Assembly (NCBI RefSeq): GCF_006345825.1
Contig: NZ_VCIX01000091.1
Coordinates: 124,001 to 188,000 of the forward strand
DNA from: Paenibacillus paridis
GTDB taxonomy: Bacteria > Bacillota > Bacilli > Paenibacillales > Paenibacillaceae
Length of the DNA stretch: 64,000 bases
Direction of reading: 5' to 3'
The notes beneath the pieces were generated by a model that did not search any database, was not told the DNA's origin, and saw only the letters and a program-made list of their open reading frames with translations. A program made the translations under genes and the position numbers. Below, piece after piece: positions 52,829 through 61,089 of this stretch. Positions within the stretch are counted from its first letter, which is position 1; each line of letters begins with the position of its first letter.

Positions 52829-53851
52829 TTACTGAGCCGCTTCGCGGCTCTCGCGTGCGATCTCGGAGAGCAGCTCGTAGGAGCGAAGTCGTGCGCCATG
52901 GTCATAGATCTGGCTAACGACGATCATTTCATCGGCTTCTGTCTCTTCCAAAATGGCGTTTAACCGATCCCGAACGGTCGCTTTCGTACCGGCAATCGTA
53001 AAGCTAAGCTGCTTGCGAACCATCATTTTCTCTTGTTCGCTCCATAGTCCGTCCATGCTATCCACAGGAGGATTGAGCTGTCCCATGCGCCCGCGGATCA
53101 GGTTTAGAAACGCCTGTTCTTGCGAAGTAGCGAGAAATTTGGCCGCTTCTTCCGTTTCGGCGACAATGACATTCACGCCAATCATGGCGTAAGGCTTCTC
53201 CAGCTCTGCGGAGGGACGGAAGTTGTCGCGGTAAAGCTTGAGGGCTGGCAACACGAAATCCGGCGCGAAATGGCTGGCGAATGCAAACGGAAGGCCATGA
53301 TGCCCCGCAAGCTGCGCGCTAAAGCCGCTGGAGCCAAGTAGCCAGATCGGCACGCTCAGTCCTTCGCCCGGAATTGCCCTTGGCATCACCGCACGGGATT
53401 CATCGGTCGGATTGAAATAATGGCGAAGCTCATTGAGCTGTTCGGGGAAATCCTCGCCGTTGCTGCCAAGTCCGCGCCGCAGCGCTCGAGCGGCAATATG
53501 GTCCGAGCCGGGCGCTCTGCCTAGGCCGAGATCTATCCGTCCGGGATATATGGATTCAAGCGTTCCAAATTGCTCGGCAATGACGAGCGGAGCGTGATTG
53601 GGCAGCATGATGCCGCCGGAGCCGACGCGGATTTTTTCAGTACCCGCGGCTACATACCCAATGACGACCGAGGTCGCGGAGCTAGCGATGCCAGGCATGT
53701 TATGATGCTCCGCCAGCCAGTAGCGGTGATAGCCCCATTTTTCGGCATGCTGGGCCAAATCTAGCGTATTTCGGAAAGAATCGGCGGGTGTGCCGCCGGT
53801 GACGATGGGTGCAAGATCCAAGATGGACCAAGGAATCGTATGAATAGACAT
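52829..53851 (-). CDS. LLM-class flavin-dependent oxidoreductase
   Basis: A 340-residue luciferase-like monooxygenase. The N-terminal WSILDLAPIVTGG, the ligand loop HRYWLAEHHNMPGIASSATS, the GSGGIMLPNHAPL phosphate-binding stretch and LGLGRAPG are all typical. It should use reduced FMN, probably supplied by another enzyme, to oxidise an unknown substrate. AGGAGG precedes ATG 53851. It lies downstream of, but about 140 bp from, the SDR gene on the same strand. Confidence 0.9.
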   Translation of the reverse strand: MSIHTIPWSILDLAPIVTGGTPADSFRNTLDLAQHAEKWGYHRYWLAEHHNMPGIASSATSVVIGYVAAGTEKIRVGSGGIMLPNHAPLVIAEQFGTLESIYPGRIDLGLGRAPGSDHIAARALRRGLGSNGEDFPEQLNELRHYFNPTDESRAVMPRAIPGEGLSVPIWLLGSSGFSAQLAGHHGLPFAFASHFAPDFVLPALKLYRDNFRPSAELEKPYAMIGVNVIVAETEEAAKFLATSQEQAFLNLIRGRMGQLNPPVDSMDGLWSEQEKMMVRKQLSFTIAGTKATVRDRLNAILEETEADEMIVVSQIYDHGARLRSYELLSEIARESREAAQ

Positions 53852-53942
53852 AGTCGATTAAACCTCCTAAGCAATGTGTAAACGGAAAGACCGTTTTCCG
53901 AGAGAGGGTAGGGTGGGCTTTGCGAAATTCCCGGATTAGACG

Positions 53943-53974
53943 GAAAACCCCAAGCGCCATGGAGAGGCGAGGGG
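53943..53974 (-). terminator. Probable terminator of the SDR gene
   Basis: On the minus strand CCCC and CGCC pair with GGCG and GGGG with a small bulge, then TTTTCC. Confidence 0.5.
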
Positions 53975-53995
53975 CTACGTCAGTTGAGCAGAGAA

Positions 53996-54715
53996 TTATT
54001 GCGGATTGGTTGTCCAAATGCCCGCAGTTTTAATGAATACGCGGTCCGGCAGCTTGAGGGCTGCGAGCACAAGCTCTGCCATATCCTCCGCTTGCATCAT
54101 GCGGTCCTCGTCACCGATTTTGAGTCCGGCGTTCGAAGCCAGCTCGGTGTTGACGGTACTTGGCGTCAGTGCCGTAACACGGATGTTCGATTTGCGAACC
54201 TCCTGCATGAGCGCCTCGGTCATGCCGATGACGGCGAACTTGGACGCGCAGTAAGCGGAGCCCGTGGCGAAGCCGCGCTCACCCGCCGTAGAGGCAATGT
54301 TGATAATGCTGCCGCTGCTTTGCGCAAGCATCGTAGGAAGCGCGGCGCGTGTCACATAGTAGGTGCCCATAACATTGGTCTGAATAATGCGTTCCCACTG
54401 CTCAGGCTCCATGTCTAGGAGTGTGCCGAACGTTCCGATACCGGCGTTGTTGATCAGAATATCGATGGAGCCAAGGCTCTCCTTCAAGGCTTCTACCGCT
54501 TGATCCACGTCTGATTTTACCGCTATGTCCGCAGTAGCAATATGTACGCTAATCCCGTGTTTGCTAGTGAGCTCTGTTTGAAGGGCTTCCAAGTCGGAGC
54601 TTGTCCGGGCAACCAGGCCGAGGTTGACGCCTTCTGCGGCCAATGCCGTGGCAATCGCTTTGCCTATTCCCTTGCCTGCGCCGGTAATGATGGCTGATCT
54701 ATTTTTTAATTCCAT
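53996..54715 (-). CDS. Short-chain dehydrogenase/reductase (FabG-like)
   Basis: A 239-residue Rossmann-fold SDR. The cofactor motif is TGAGKGIG, the structural motif NNAGIG, and the active-site Tyr and Lys are in YCASK. The arginine in VARTSSD after strand 2 favours NADPH. It resembles 3-oxoacyl-ACP reductase-type SDRs, but the substrate cannot be assigned. GGGAGAG precedes ATG 54715. It is divergent from the hxlR region, with the second copy of the composite repeat between them. Confidence 0.88.
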   Translation of the reverse strand: MELKNRSAIITGAGKGIGKAIATALAAEGVNLGLVARTSSDLEALQTELTSKHGISVHIATADIAVKSDVDQAVEALKESLGSIDILINNAGIGTFGTLLDMEPEQWERIIQTNVMGTYYVTRAALPTMLAQSSGSIINIASTAGERGFATGSAYCASKFAVIGMTEALMQEVRKSNIRVTALTPSTVNTELASNAGLKIGDEDRMMQAEDMAELVLAALKLPDRVFIKTAGIWTTNPQ

Positions 54716-55297
54716 GCAGATCTCTCCCTTGTCTTGCGTTTTGTTTAATTCGTATGAACCAGCCTAGGTATGATATCCTTTTAACAAGTCATGACATACG
54801 TTAAGCTCTCTTATTATGCTACACCACACGGAAGGCAAGTATCAACTTTTCAGAAATATAAGCTTGATCGTGTGCAGGATACACCAGATTTCTACACCCG
54901 CGATAAAAGGTTGCTCTCTTTCGGCAGAGAAGGGCTACGCCGTTATAATTTAGTGGGAATTCCTCCCGTTAAAAAAGCACTATTCATCTTGAAATTGAAA
55001 TAGCGGGAATAACTCCTGTTAATACAACGGCATAATGCCTTATGGGTCCTTTTATCCGAAATTAAAGGGAGAAATTCCAGCTAAACGGCACAAAATCCTA
55101 AATTCAATGAAAATAGAGGGAGAAATTCCAGCTAAATTTTAATGAGGGAAGTCGTATATATAAACGGTGCGAGATCGGACGCAGGGGAATTTGTTGAGAA
55201 ACGTTCGGCAATATGGATATATTGCGAAAGAAGCTATTATTTTTCGAGTTTATTCGATATCGATCTAATGATTTGGACACTAAAGGAGTCGTTGACG
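54716..55297. other. Divergent gap between the SDR gene and hxlR
   Basis: The gap holds the composite repeat (listed separately) and the control regions of both genes. A 70-codon frame at 54791-55003 runs into the first repeat unit and has no ribosome site, so I do not call it a gene. Confidence 0.6.
54949..55136. repeat. Composite repeat of four short palindromes, copy B
   Basis: Four palindromic units lie at 54949-54973, 55000-55023, 55060-55086 and 55112-55136, with centres about 50, 62 and 51 bp apart. The clearest unit is AATAGAGGGAGAAATTCCAG. The layout matches copy A at 9368-9556. It sits between the divergent SDR and hxlR genes. No protein-coding frame runs through it convincingly. 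Confidence 0.75.
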
Positions 55298-55633
55298 TTG
55301 GGAGATCAGCATTTTAAAGAAACCGTGGAATTGACCTTGAAGGTGATTGGCGGCAAGTGGAAGCCGGTTATTCTTTGCCATTTGACGGAGGGGACGCACC
55401 GCTTCGGCGAGTTAAAACGGGAAATGCCCGCCATTACCCAAAAAATGCTTACGCAGCAGCTGCGTGAATTGGAGGAGGATGCGATTATCGACCGAAAGGT
55501 CTATGTGCAGGTGCCTCCTAAGGTTGAATATTCATTAACGGAATACGGGTTAACGGTGAAAGAACTGCTCAATGTCATGTCGCAATGGGGAGAGCAGCAT
55601 CAGGAAAGACACCTGCGGGGGCAGGGGGAATAG
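55298..55633 (+). CDS. hxlR: HxlR-family transcriptional activator
   Basis: A 111-residue winged-helix regulator with the family pattern TLKVIGGKWKPVILCHL, ELKREMPAITQKMLTQQL and YSLTEYG. It stands directly before hxlA and hxlB, so it is the likely formaldehyde-responsive activator of that operon. I chose TTG 55298, nine bases after GGAG; the frame runs back to 55142, but that would give a 163-residue protein with a non-family N-terminus. One cysteine (in ILCHL) near the winged helix is the position expected for a formaldehyde sensor. Confidence 0.85.
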   Translation: MGDQHFKETVELTLKVIGGKWKPVILCHLTEGTHRFGELKREMPAITQKMLTQQLRELEEDAIIDRKVYVQVPPKVEYSLTEYGLTVKELLNVMSQWGEQHQERHLRGQGE

Positions 55634-55766
55634 GAGAAAAAAACTTCTCATAGTTACCAAATGGGTACTACGTTCCGTAAAAGTGCGTACTGTTTTATTT
55701 GCCTATGACGGTCTAGAATAGGGTTTGTTAGTGAAACAAACACAACCTATGAGGAGTGAACGATAA
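55634..55766 (+). promoter_or_regulatory. hxlAB promoter with possible HxlR sites
   Basis: A TAGAAT -10-like box lies about 40 bp before hxlA, with no consensus -35. Upstream there are repeated GTACT elements (near 55666 and 55689) and an imperfect inverted repeat AGTTACC/GGGTACT. A promoter lacking a -35 with upstream repeats is what an activator-dependent promoter looks like. Confidence 0.5.
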
Positions 55767-56399
55767 ATGAAATTGCAATTAGCGCTTGACCTTGTTGATA
55801 TTCCGGGTGCAATTGAAGTCGTGAAGCAAGTGGAGTCTTATGTGGATATCGTAGAGATTGGTACGCCGATCGTTATTAACGAAGGACTTCATGCAGTCAA
55901 AGCGCTCAAGGAGGCTTTTCCCAACCTTGCGGTGCTTGCGGATTTGAAAATCATGGATGCCGGCGGCTACGAAGTGATGAAGGCAGCTGAAGCTGGCGCG
56001 GATATCGTTACGATTCTTGGCGTAGCTGAGGATGCGAGCATTAAAGGTGCGGTTGAGGAAGCCAAAAAACAAGGCAAACAAATTTTGGTGGATATGATCG
56101 CGGTGAAAAACCTGGCAGAACGCGCGGCGCAGGTTGATTCGTTTGGCGTAGACTATATCTGCGTACACACAGGTTATGATCTGCAAGCAGAAGGGCAAAA
56201 TTCCTTTGAAGACCTTCGCACCATTAAAGCCGTTGTCAAAAATGCAAAGGTAGCTGTTGCTGGCGGGATCAAACTAAGCACGCTGCCGGAAGTCATTGCT
56301 GTTGGTCCTGACCTGGTTATCGTAGGCGGCGGGATCACAGGACAAGCCGACATGCAAGCGGCTGCTTCCGAGATGCAGCAATTGATTAAACAAGGGTAA
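55767..56399 (+). CDS. hxlA: 3-hexulose-6-phosphate synthase
   Basis: A 210-residue TIM-barrel enzyme of the OMP decarboxylase suprafamily. It joins formaldehyde to ribulose 5-phosphate to give hexulose 6-phosphate. The motif VLADLKIMDAGGYE carries the D-x-K-x-x-D signature; VEIGTPIVINEG and VAGGIKLSTLPEV form the phosphate-binding parts. The length matches HxlA. GAGGAG precedes the ATG and hxlB follows without a gap. Together they detoxify formaldehyde by the ribulose monophosphate route. Confidence 0.95.
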   Translation: MKLQLALDLVDIPGAIEVVKQVESYVDIVEIGTPIVINEGLHAVKALKEAFPNLAVLADLKIMDAGGYEVMKAAEAGADIVTILGVAEDASIKGAVEEAKKQGKQILVDMIAVKNLAERAAQVDSFGVDYICVHTGYDLQAEGQNSFEDLRTIKAVVKNAKVAVAGGIKLSTLPEVIAVGPDLVIVGGGITGQADMQAAASEMQQLIKQG

Positions 56400-56404
56400 T
56401 GAAG

Positions 56405-56962
56405 ATGTCCAATTCCTCCAAACTGGCCGTAGTCTTGGACGAGCTGAATCGTGCTGCAGAGCAGCTAGCAGGCGAACAGCTGGAGCAGTTAGCTGAAGCC
56501 ATCGGCTCTGCAGGCCGCGTATTCGTGGCAGGGGCAGGGCGTTCCGGTCTGATGATGCGGGCGTTCGCGATGCGGCTTATGCATTTGGGCCTTGACGTGT
56601 ATGTGGTTGGCGAGACGGTCACCCGCAGCTTAAGCAAGGGGGATTTGCTCTTGATCGGCTCAGGTTCGGGCGAGACCAAATCACTGGTGCCGATGGTTCA
56701 AAAAGCGCGAAGCTTGGAAGCCCGCGTAGGGGTGTTGACGCTCTCCGAAGCTTCGACCATTGGCAGACTGGCAGATATCGTAGTAAAGCTGCCTGGCGCG
56801 CCAAAGGATCAGGATGGGGAAGATGCGTCAACGGTTCAGCCTATGGGATCTTTGTTTGAACAAATGCTACTGCTCGTATGCGATGCCGTCATTCTGCGGC
56901 TGATGGACAAGCAGGAGCTGACAGGCAAAGCCATGTACGGCAATCACGCGAATTTGGAATAG
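56405..56962 (+). CDS. hxlB: 6-phospho-3-hexuloisomerase
   Basis: A 185-residue SIS-domain isomerase that turns hexulose 6-phosphate into fructose 6-phosphate. The N-terminal GAGRSGLMMRAFAMRLMH and GSGSGETKSL form the sugar-phosphate site, with PMGSLFEQ and the terminal HANLE as in the Bacillus enzyme. ATG 56405 is eight bases after AAGGG and gives the normal length; an ATG at 56399 touches the hxlA stop. Expression is coupled to hxlA. Confidence 0.94.
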   Translation: MSNSSKLAVVLDELNRAAEQLAGEQLEQLAEAIGSAGRVFVAGAGRSGLMMRAFAMRLMHLGLDVYVVGETVTRSLSKGDLLLIGSGSGETKSLVPMVQKARSLEARVGVLTLSEASTIGRLADIVVKLPGAPKDQDGEDASTVQPMGSLFEQMLLLVCDAVILRLMDKQELTGKAMYGNHANLE

Positions 56963-56975
56963 TTAGATCGAAATG

Positions 56976-57027
56976 AGAGAGACAAGCCCAGCGGTCATGT
57001 TGACGGTAGGCGGGTCTCTTTTTTTGT
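56976..57027 (+). terminator. Terminator of the hxlAB operon
   Basis: AGAGAC and GCC pair with GGC and GTCTCT, enclosing GTCA/TGAC, and run into seven Ts. Confidence 0.8.
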
Positions 57028-57137
57028 TGACCAGCTAGCTAGCATATATGGTAATATCAGAGATATTACTGCCGAAATCCAAACGAGCTACAGATCAATG
57101 CGCAAGCGTTTGCATATTCAGAAAGGGAGGACTTCGC

Positions 57138-57851
57138 CTGTATCAAACCTATATTTTTGATTTGTACGGCACATTAATTGATATACAGACAGATGAAGAA
57201 AGCCAGCAGCTGTGGGAGAACATGGCCCTCTATTTTCGTTATAACGGCATGAATGTTTCCGGCCAAGCCCTGCAGGCACTCACACTCTGCCATATGGAGC
57301 AGCACTTGGAAGCGGGCAGGAGGCGCTGCGAATACCCCGATTATGTCATAGAGGATGTATTCGCTGACGTCGTGAGGAAGCTGAAAGGGCGTGCGAATAC
57401 AGCGTGGCTGCAAGAAACGGTCAGATGGTTCCGAATATTGTCGATGCGTAAGCTGATGCTCTATGAAGGGGCTATCGAGGTGCTTACGGGTTTAAGGCAT
57501 CGGGGGAAAAAGATCTATTTACTCTCCAACGGGCAAAAAACGTTTATTGAAATGGAGCTGAAATCGCTGGGGATCGACCATTGTTTCGATGGAATAGCGA
57601 TCTCGTCGGTGGCCGGGATCAGTAAGCCCGACCCTCTTTTTTATGCGTATTTATGCGGAAAATATCAAGTCAATTTATCCGCCGCGCTGATGATTGGCAA
57701 TGATCCTCGAACGGATATGGAAGGTGCCCGCCGGGCGGGCATTGACGGCTGTTATCTTCGTACAAGCGCGTCTCCTGCGCATTTATTGGAAACTAGAAGC
57801 AAGTGGCTGATCGAAGATGGAGATCTGCGCAAGATTCCAGGCTGGCAATAG
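57138..57851 (+). CDS. HAD-family hydrolase
   Basis: A 237-residue phosphatase of the HAD superfamily. Motif I is FDLYGTLID (nucleophile in the first DxxxT), motif II is LLSNGQ, motif III the lysine in GISKPDP, and motif IV GNDPRTDMEGA. The substrate is unknown. The only well-placed start is a CTG at 57138, seven bases after GGGAGG; an ATG at 57048 has no ribosome site and would add 30 residues lacking HAD features. The CTG assignment is unusual and should be treated as probable. Confidence 0.82.
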   Translation: MYQTYIFDLYGTLIDIQTDEESQQLWENMALYFRYNGMNVSGQALQALTLCHMEQHLEAGRRRCEYPDYVIEDVFADVVRKLKGRANTAWLQETVRWFRILSMRKLMLYEGAIEVLTGLRHRGKKIYLLSNGQKTFIEMELKSLGIDHCFDGIAISSVAGISKPDPLFYAYLCGKYQVNLSAALMIGNDPRTDMEGARRAGIDGCYLRTSASPAHLLETRSKWLIEDGDLRKIPGWQ

Positions 57852-57861
57852 CCGAACAGGG

Positions 57862-59565
57862 CTAACGCCCCCAATCTCCCAAGCTTCGAATCACGGAGTC
57901 GCTTTTCCCTGAATGCAAGAGGGGCAGAACGGCGAAGGCCAGCCTAAAGCGAAGGCTCTCAATAGGGTCCTTAAGCTTAATGCCCATCAGCTTCTCGCAT
58001 TTGTCCAGTCGGTAAATCACGGTATTCCGGTGGACAAAAAGCTGTTTGGCTGTTTCTACGAGCTGGCACTGGGTGTCGTAATACACATGAAGCGTGCGCA
58101 TCAGCTCCTTTTGCTCATTCTCCTCCATTGCAGACAAGCATTGGAATGTTTCATCGTAAAATTGTTTCAGCTCATCGTAAGGGATCATTCGGAAGAGATA
58201 GCTGATGTCCTTAGGCTGATACGATTGGATGAACCTCGTTTTTTTCATTTGATACCCGATATGAAGCGCCTTGACAGCCTCGTTATAGGAAGTGCCAATA
58301 TCCAGCACATTCGTCACCGGATTCCCTATGCCAAGCGAGATGCCCAGTTGAGACTGCAAATCCAGCTGCTCCTGCATGGCTGCCAATTGCTTCAGGAAAA
58401 CACTTTCCTCCCATTCCGATTCCCTAATGCACAACAGCATGCCAAACAAATCATTTTTGGTGAACATGACGGGCGCGTCTCCAAGCTGCGAGAATTGCCG
58501 TTTAATCAGATCATACTGGACATCCCGCTCTGAGATCAGACGCTCGTCAGTAAGTGGCGCAGCGTTTTTTGCCATGCTTGTCGGCGAGCCGGAATTTTCG
58601 TCTTTGCGGGCAGCGAGGAGCAACCAAGTCTCCTTCTGCTTGAGGCCGTATTTTTTGCCGCGATGGAGTGCTTCTTGCTCTGAGCTGATAAATCCGTCGA
58701 TCAAATCGGAAAAAAATTCGTTTTTGTACCGGCGTGACCGTTCCTTCACGGCATGGAGCTTAGTCATCTCCATGCCTATGACATTGGCGGCTTGCTCCAG
58801 CGTTAAGCTGTACTGGGCCGAAGCTGCCTGGTGGGGCTGGAAAGCGATGAGATAGCCTTCATGGCGATACGTGAATACCGGATAAATGGCCATGTAGCGA
58901 TGCTTTCGCAGCACGGGGTCAAGCAGGCAGAGCTGAACGGCGGCAGGCAAGGCTGGAATATCGCTTAACAGCTTATTGGCGGCTGCCATTAGCGGCTGCA
59001 AGCTCGGCTGCTTGAAATGATGGGAATGTTCGGTCACCTGCAGCTTGCTGCCGAGCAGGAGGATAGGCGAGGATAGGAGCTGCGTCAGCGCGCCAATCAT
59101 TTGGGGAATGCCGTTCCCTTTCATGATCATTTCGGAGAACTGCTTATGAATGGTCAGCGAATATTGCAATTCATCGTTTTTGTTATCCAAGATCAAGCTG
59201 GTGGAGCGCTGCAAGACTTCGCCAAGCGAATACTCCACGGAGGAGATTTCGATGATCGGAAAATGAATCCGATTGGCTTCGTCGATCACCTCCTGCGGAA
59301 TGTCCAGCGCAAACCGTTTAGTCTTGACCGCGAGCCCCGAGCAATTCAGGTGATTCATTTTGCACATGAGCTCCAGCAGCATGGAAGGTGTCTCTTTCAT
59401 GAAATAACCGTTCGTAAGCAGCAGCTCACCGGGTCTTAAGAAATGGATAATATCAGGCGCATCCATAATATTAACGGTCTGAATGGTACGCGTTAAGCCG
59501 CTATGGCCTGCAATAACGTTTGCTTTGGCAAAAACGGCATTCGAAAGCAATTGCTCAAGCAGCAT
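57862..59565 (-). CDS. PucR-family transcriptional regulator
   Basis: A 567-residue regulator. The N-terminal PucR domain opens LLSNAVFAKANVIAGHSGL and has LRPGELLLTNGY. A middle GGDEF-like (CdaR-type) part follows, and a C-terminal PucR helix-turn-helix reads ETAKQLFVHRNTVIYRLDKCE. In Bacillus, PucR controls purine and ureide catabolism. It is divergent from an amidohydrolase and a Liv-type importer, so it probably controls them. I chose ATG 59565, nine bases after GGAAGG. The gene ends ten bases from the HAD gene, convergent with it. Confidence 0.9.
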   Translation of the reverse strand: MLLEQLLSNAVFAKANVIAGHSGLTRTIQTVNIMDAPDIIHFLRPGELLLTNGYFMKETPSMLLELMCKMNHLNCSGLAVKTKRFALDIPQEVIDEANRIHFPIIEISSVEYSLGEVLQRSTSLILDNKNDELQYSLTIHKQFSEMIMKGNGIPQMIGALTQLLSSPILLLGSKLQVTEHSHHFKQPSLQPLMAAANKLLSDIPALPAAVQLCLLDPVLRKHRYMAIYPVFTYRHEGYLIAFQPHQAASAQYSLTLEQAANVIGMEMTKLHAVKERSRRYKNEFFSDLIDGFISSEQEALHRGKKYGLKQKETWLLLAARKDENSGSPTSMAKNAAPLTDERLISERDVQYDLIKRQFSQLGDAPVMFTKNDLFGMLLCIRESEWEESVFLKQLAAMQEQLDLQSQLGISLGIGNPVTNVLDIGTSYNEAVKALHIGYQMKKTRFIQSYQPKDISYLFRMIPYDELKQFYDETFQCLSAMEENEQKELMRTLHVYYDTQCQLVETAKQLFVHRNTVIYRLDKCEKLMGIKLKDPIESLRFRLAFAVLPLLHSGKSDSVIRSLGDWGR

Positions 59566-59816
59566 AGGGTCCATCCTTCCATTTATAGTTATGATATAAA
59601 AACTAACACCGATTGCGCTTGTTGTAAAGGGTATGCTGGACGAATGATCCAAAGAGTAGAAGAACCTTTGGATCTATTGAACAATGACAGCAGTTAAATG
59701 AAAAGTTATGCTTTTTCTACAAGGATATATGTAAATAAACATGACATGTGGGAGGGGTTGTACTTTGTTGCTCCCCATCAAATCTTCATTAAAATGTGCC
59801 AGTAGAGGTGAGAGCA
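59566..59816. promoter_or_regulatory. Divergent control region of the PucR regulator and amidohydrolase operon
   Basis: Two palindromes are visible: GATCCAAAG-N11-CTTTGGATC (59646-59674), perfect over 9 bp, and ACATGACATGT (59739-59749). Either could be the PucR site. A 17-codon reading frame from TTG 59768, ten bases after GGGAGGGG, ends over the amidohydrolase start and may be a leader. Confidence 0.55.
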
Positions 59817-61055
59817 TTGCTTGATTTACTTCTTACACAAGTACGTCTTCAACAGGAAACCGCACTTATGGATGTCGGCGTAAGACAAGGGCATTTCACG
59901 TATCTTGCCCCTAGCCAATCGAATCATAGGCCGGAGGCGCTTCAAACGGAGGATGGAGCAGGAGGGATGCTGTTACCGGGATTCATAGAACCGCATATAC
60001 ACCTGGAGAAGGCTTATCTGCTCTCTCGCATGGAGCAGGAGGCCGCATCCTTGCAAGATGCGATTCGCATGACTGCGGAGATGAAGCATGGGTTTACGAA
60101 GGAAGACATGCAGGCGAGATCGCTCGCGGTTATCCGCGAAGCCGTTCGCTGCGGTGTCACCCATATGCGCTGCCACGCCGAGGTTGATCCCATTCTTGGG
60201 TTGTCTGCGTTTGAAGCGGCGCTTGAGCTGAAGGAGCGAGTAAAGCAGGTATTGGACTTGCAAATCGTTGTTTTCCCGCAGGAGGGCATAGCCGAGTGCC
60301 CTGGAACGGCAGAGCTTATGGATGAGGCCATGCGCCTTGGAGGGGATGTCGTTGGCGGCATTACGTATCAAGATGCTGATTTGAAGGAGCATTTGCGTTT
60401 TGTGTTCGATTTGGCAGAAAAGCATGGCAAGCCTATCGATTTCCATGCTGATTTTTCAGATAATCCCGAGCAGCTCGCCATTGCAGACATTGCGGACAAA
60501 ACGATAGCGGCAGGCATGCAGGGCTTGGTGGCCGCAGGACATGTCACTTCGCTTGGTTCGCTGGAGCATCATCGTGCGGTATCGGTCGTGGAGCAAATCA
60601 AGAAGGCGGACCTCCAAATCATGAGTCTTCCAGCTACCGATTTGTACATCAACGGCAGAGGCGACCTGGAGAGGCCTAGGCGCGGGTTAACGCCGATCGG
60701 CCTATTGCTTGAGCATAGCGTCAATGTCGTGATCGGGGTGAACAACGTGCGCAATCCGTTTACCCCTTTCGGAAAGGCAGATCCGCTGGAAACAGCGTGG
60801 CTGGTCGCAGTTTCCTCTTATATGGGAGGCGAAGCCGATGCTCGGCAATTGATTCATATGCTGACGGATGGGGCGGCTAGAGCGCTTGGCGTGCAAGACT
60901 ATGGGATTCGTATCGGGGCGAAGGCGGATATGGTGCTGTTCGCGGTACAGACCGAACGCGATATTTTGCTGGATAAGCCAGAGCATCGAACGGTGTGGAA
61001 ACGAGGCGTGAAATCGGCCGAGACGCGGGTATCCAGCGAGCTGCAAAGGTTTTGA
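59817..61055 (+). CDS. Cytosine deaminase-like amidohydrolase, altered active site
   Basis: A 412-residue cytoplasmic protein of the cytosine deaminase group: EPHIHLEK (His60, His62), a FPQEGI strand, FHADFSDN (His210) and AAGHVTSL (His242) match E. coli CodA in order. However, where CodA has the catalytic Glu (H-x-x-E) this protein has Phe213, and where CodA has the metal-binding Asp (HDDV) it has Asn309 in GVNNVRNPF. It is therefore not a standard cytosine deaminase, and the reaction is unknown. TTG 59817 follows GAGGTG by 6 bases. The operon goes on with a Liv-type importer. Confidence 0.82.
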   Translation: MLDLLLTQVRLQQETALMDVGVRQGHFTYLAPSQSNHRPEALQTEDGAGGMLLPGFIEPHIHLEKAYLLSRMEQEAASLQDAIRMTAEMKHGFTKEDMQARSLAVIREAVRCGVTHMRCHAEVDPILGLSAFEAALELKERVKQVLDLQIVVFPQEGIAECPGTAELMDEAMRLGGDVVGGITYQDADLKEHLRFVFDLAEKHGKPIDFHADFSDNPEQLAIADIADKTIAAGMQGLVAAGHVTSLGSLEHHRAVSVVEQIKKADLQIMSLPATDLYINGRGDLERPRRGLTPIGLLLEHSVNVVIGVNNVRNPFTPFGKADPLETAWLVAVSSYMGGEADARQLIHMLTDGAARALGVQDYGIRIGAKADMVLFAVQTERDILLDKPEHRTVWKRGVKSAETRVSSELQRF

Positions 61056-61089
61056 TGAAAAAAACACATATAGAGGAGTGGGTTTGAGG

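Noticed and set aside
54791..55003. A 70-codon plus-strand open frame
   Set aside because: It has no ribosome site, no recognisable family, and runs through the first unit of the composite repeat. It is most likely chance.
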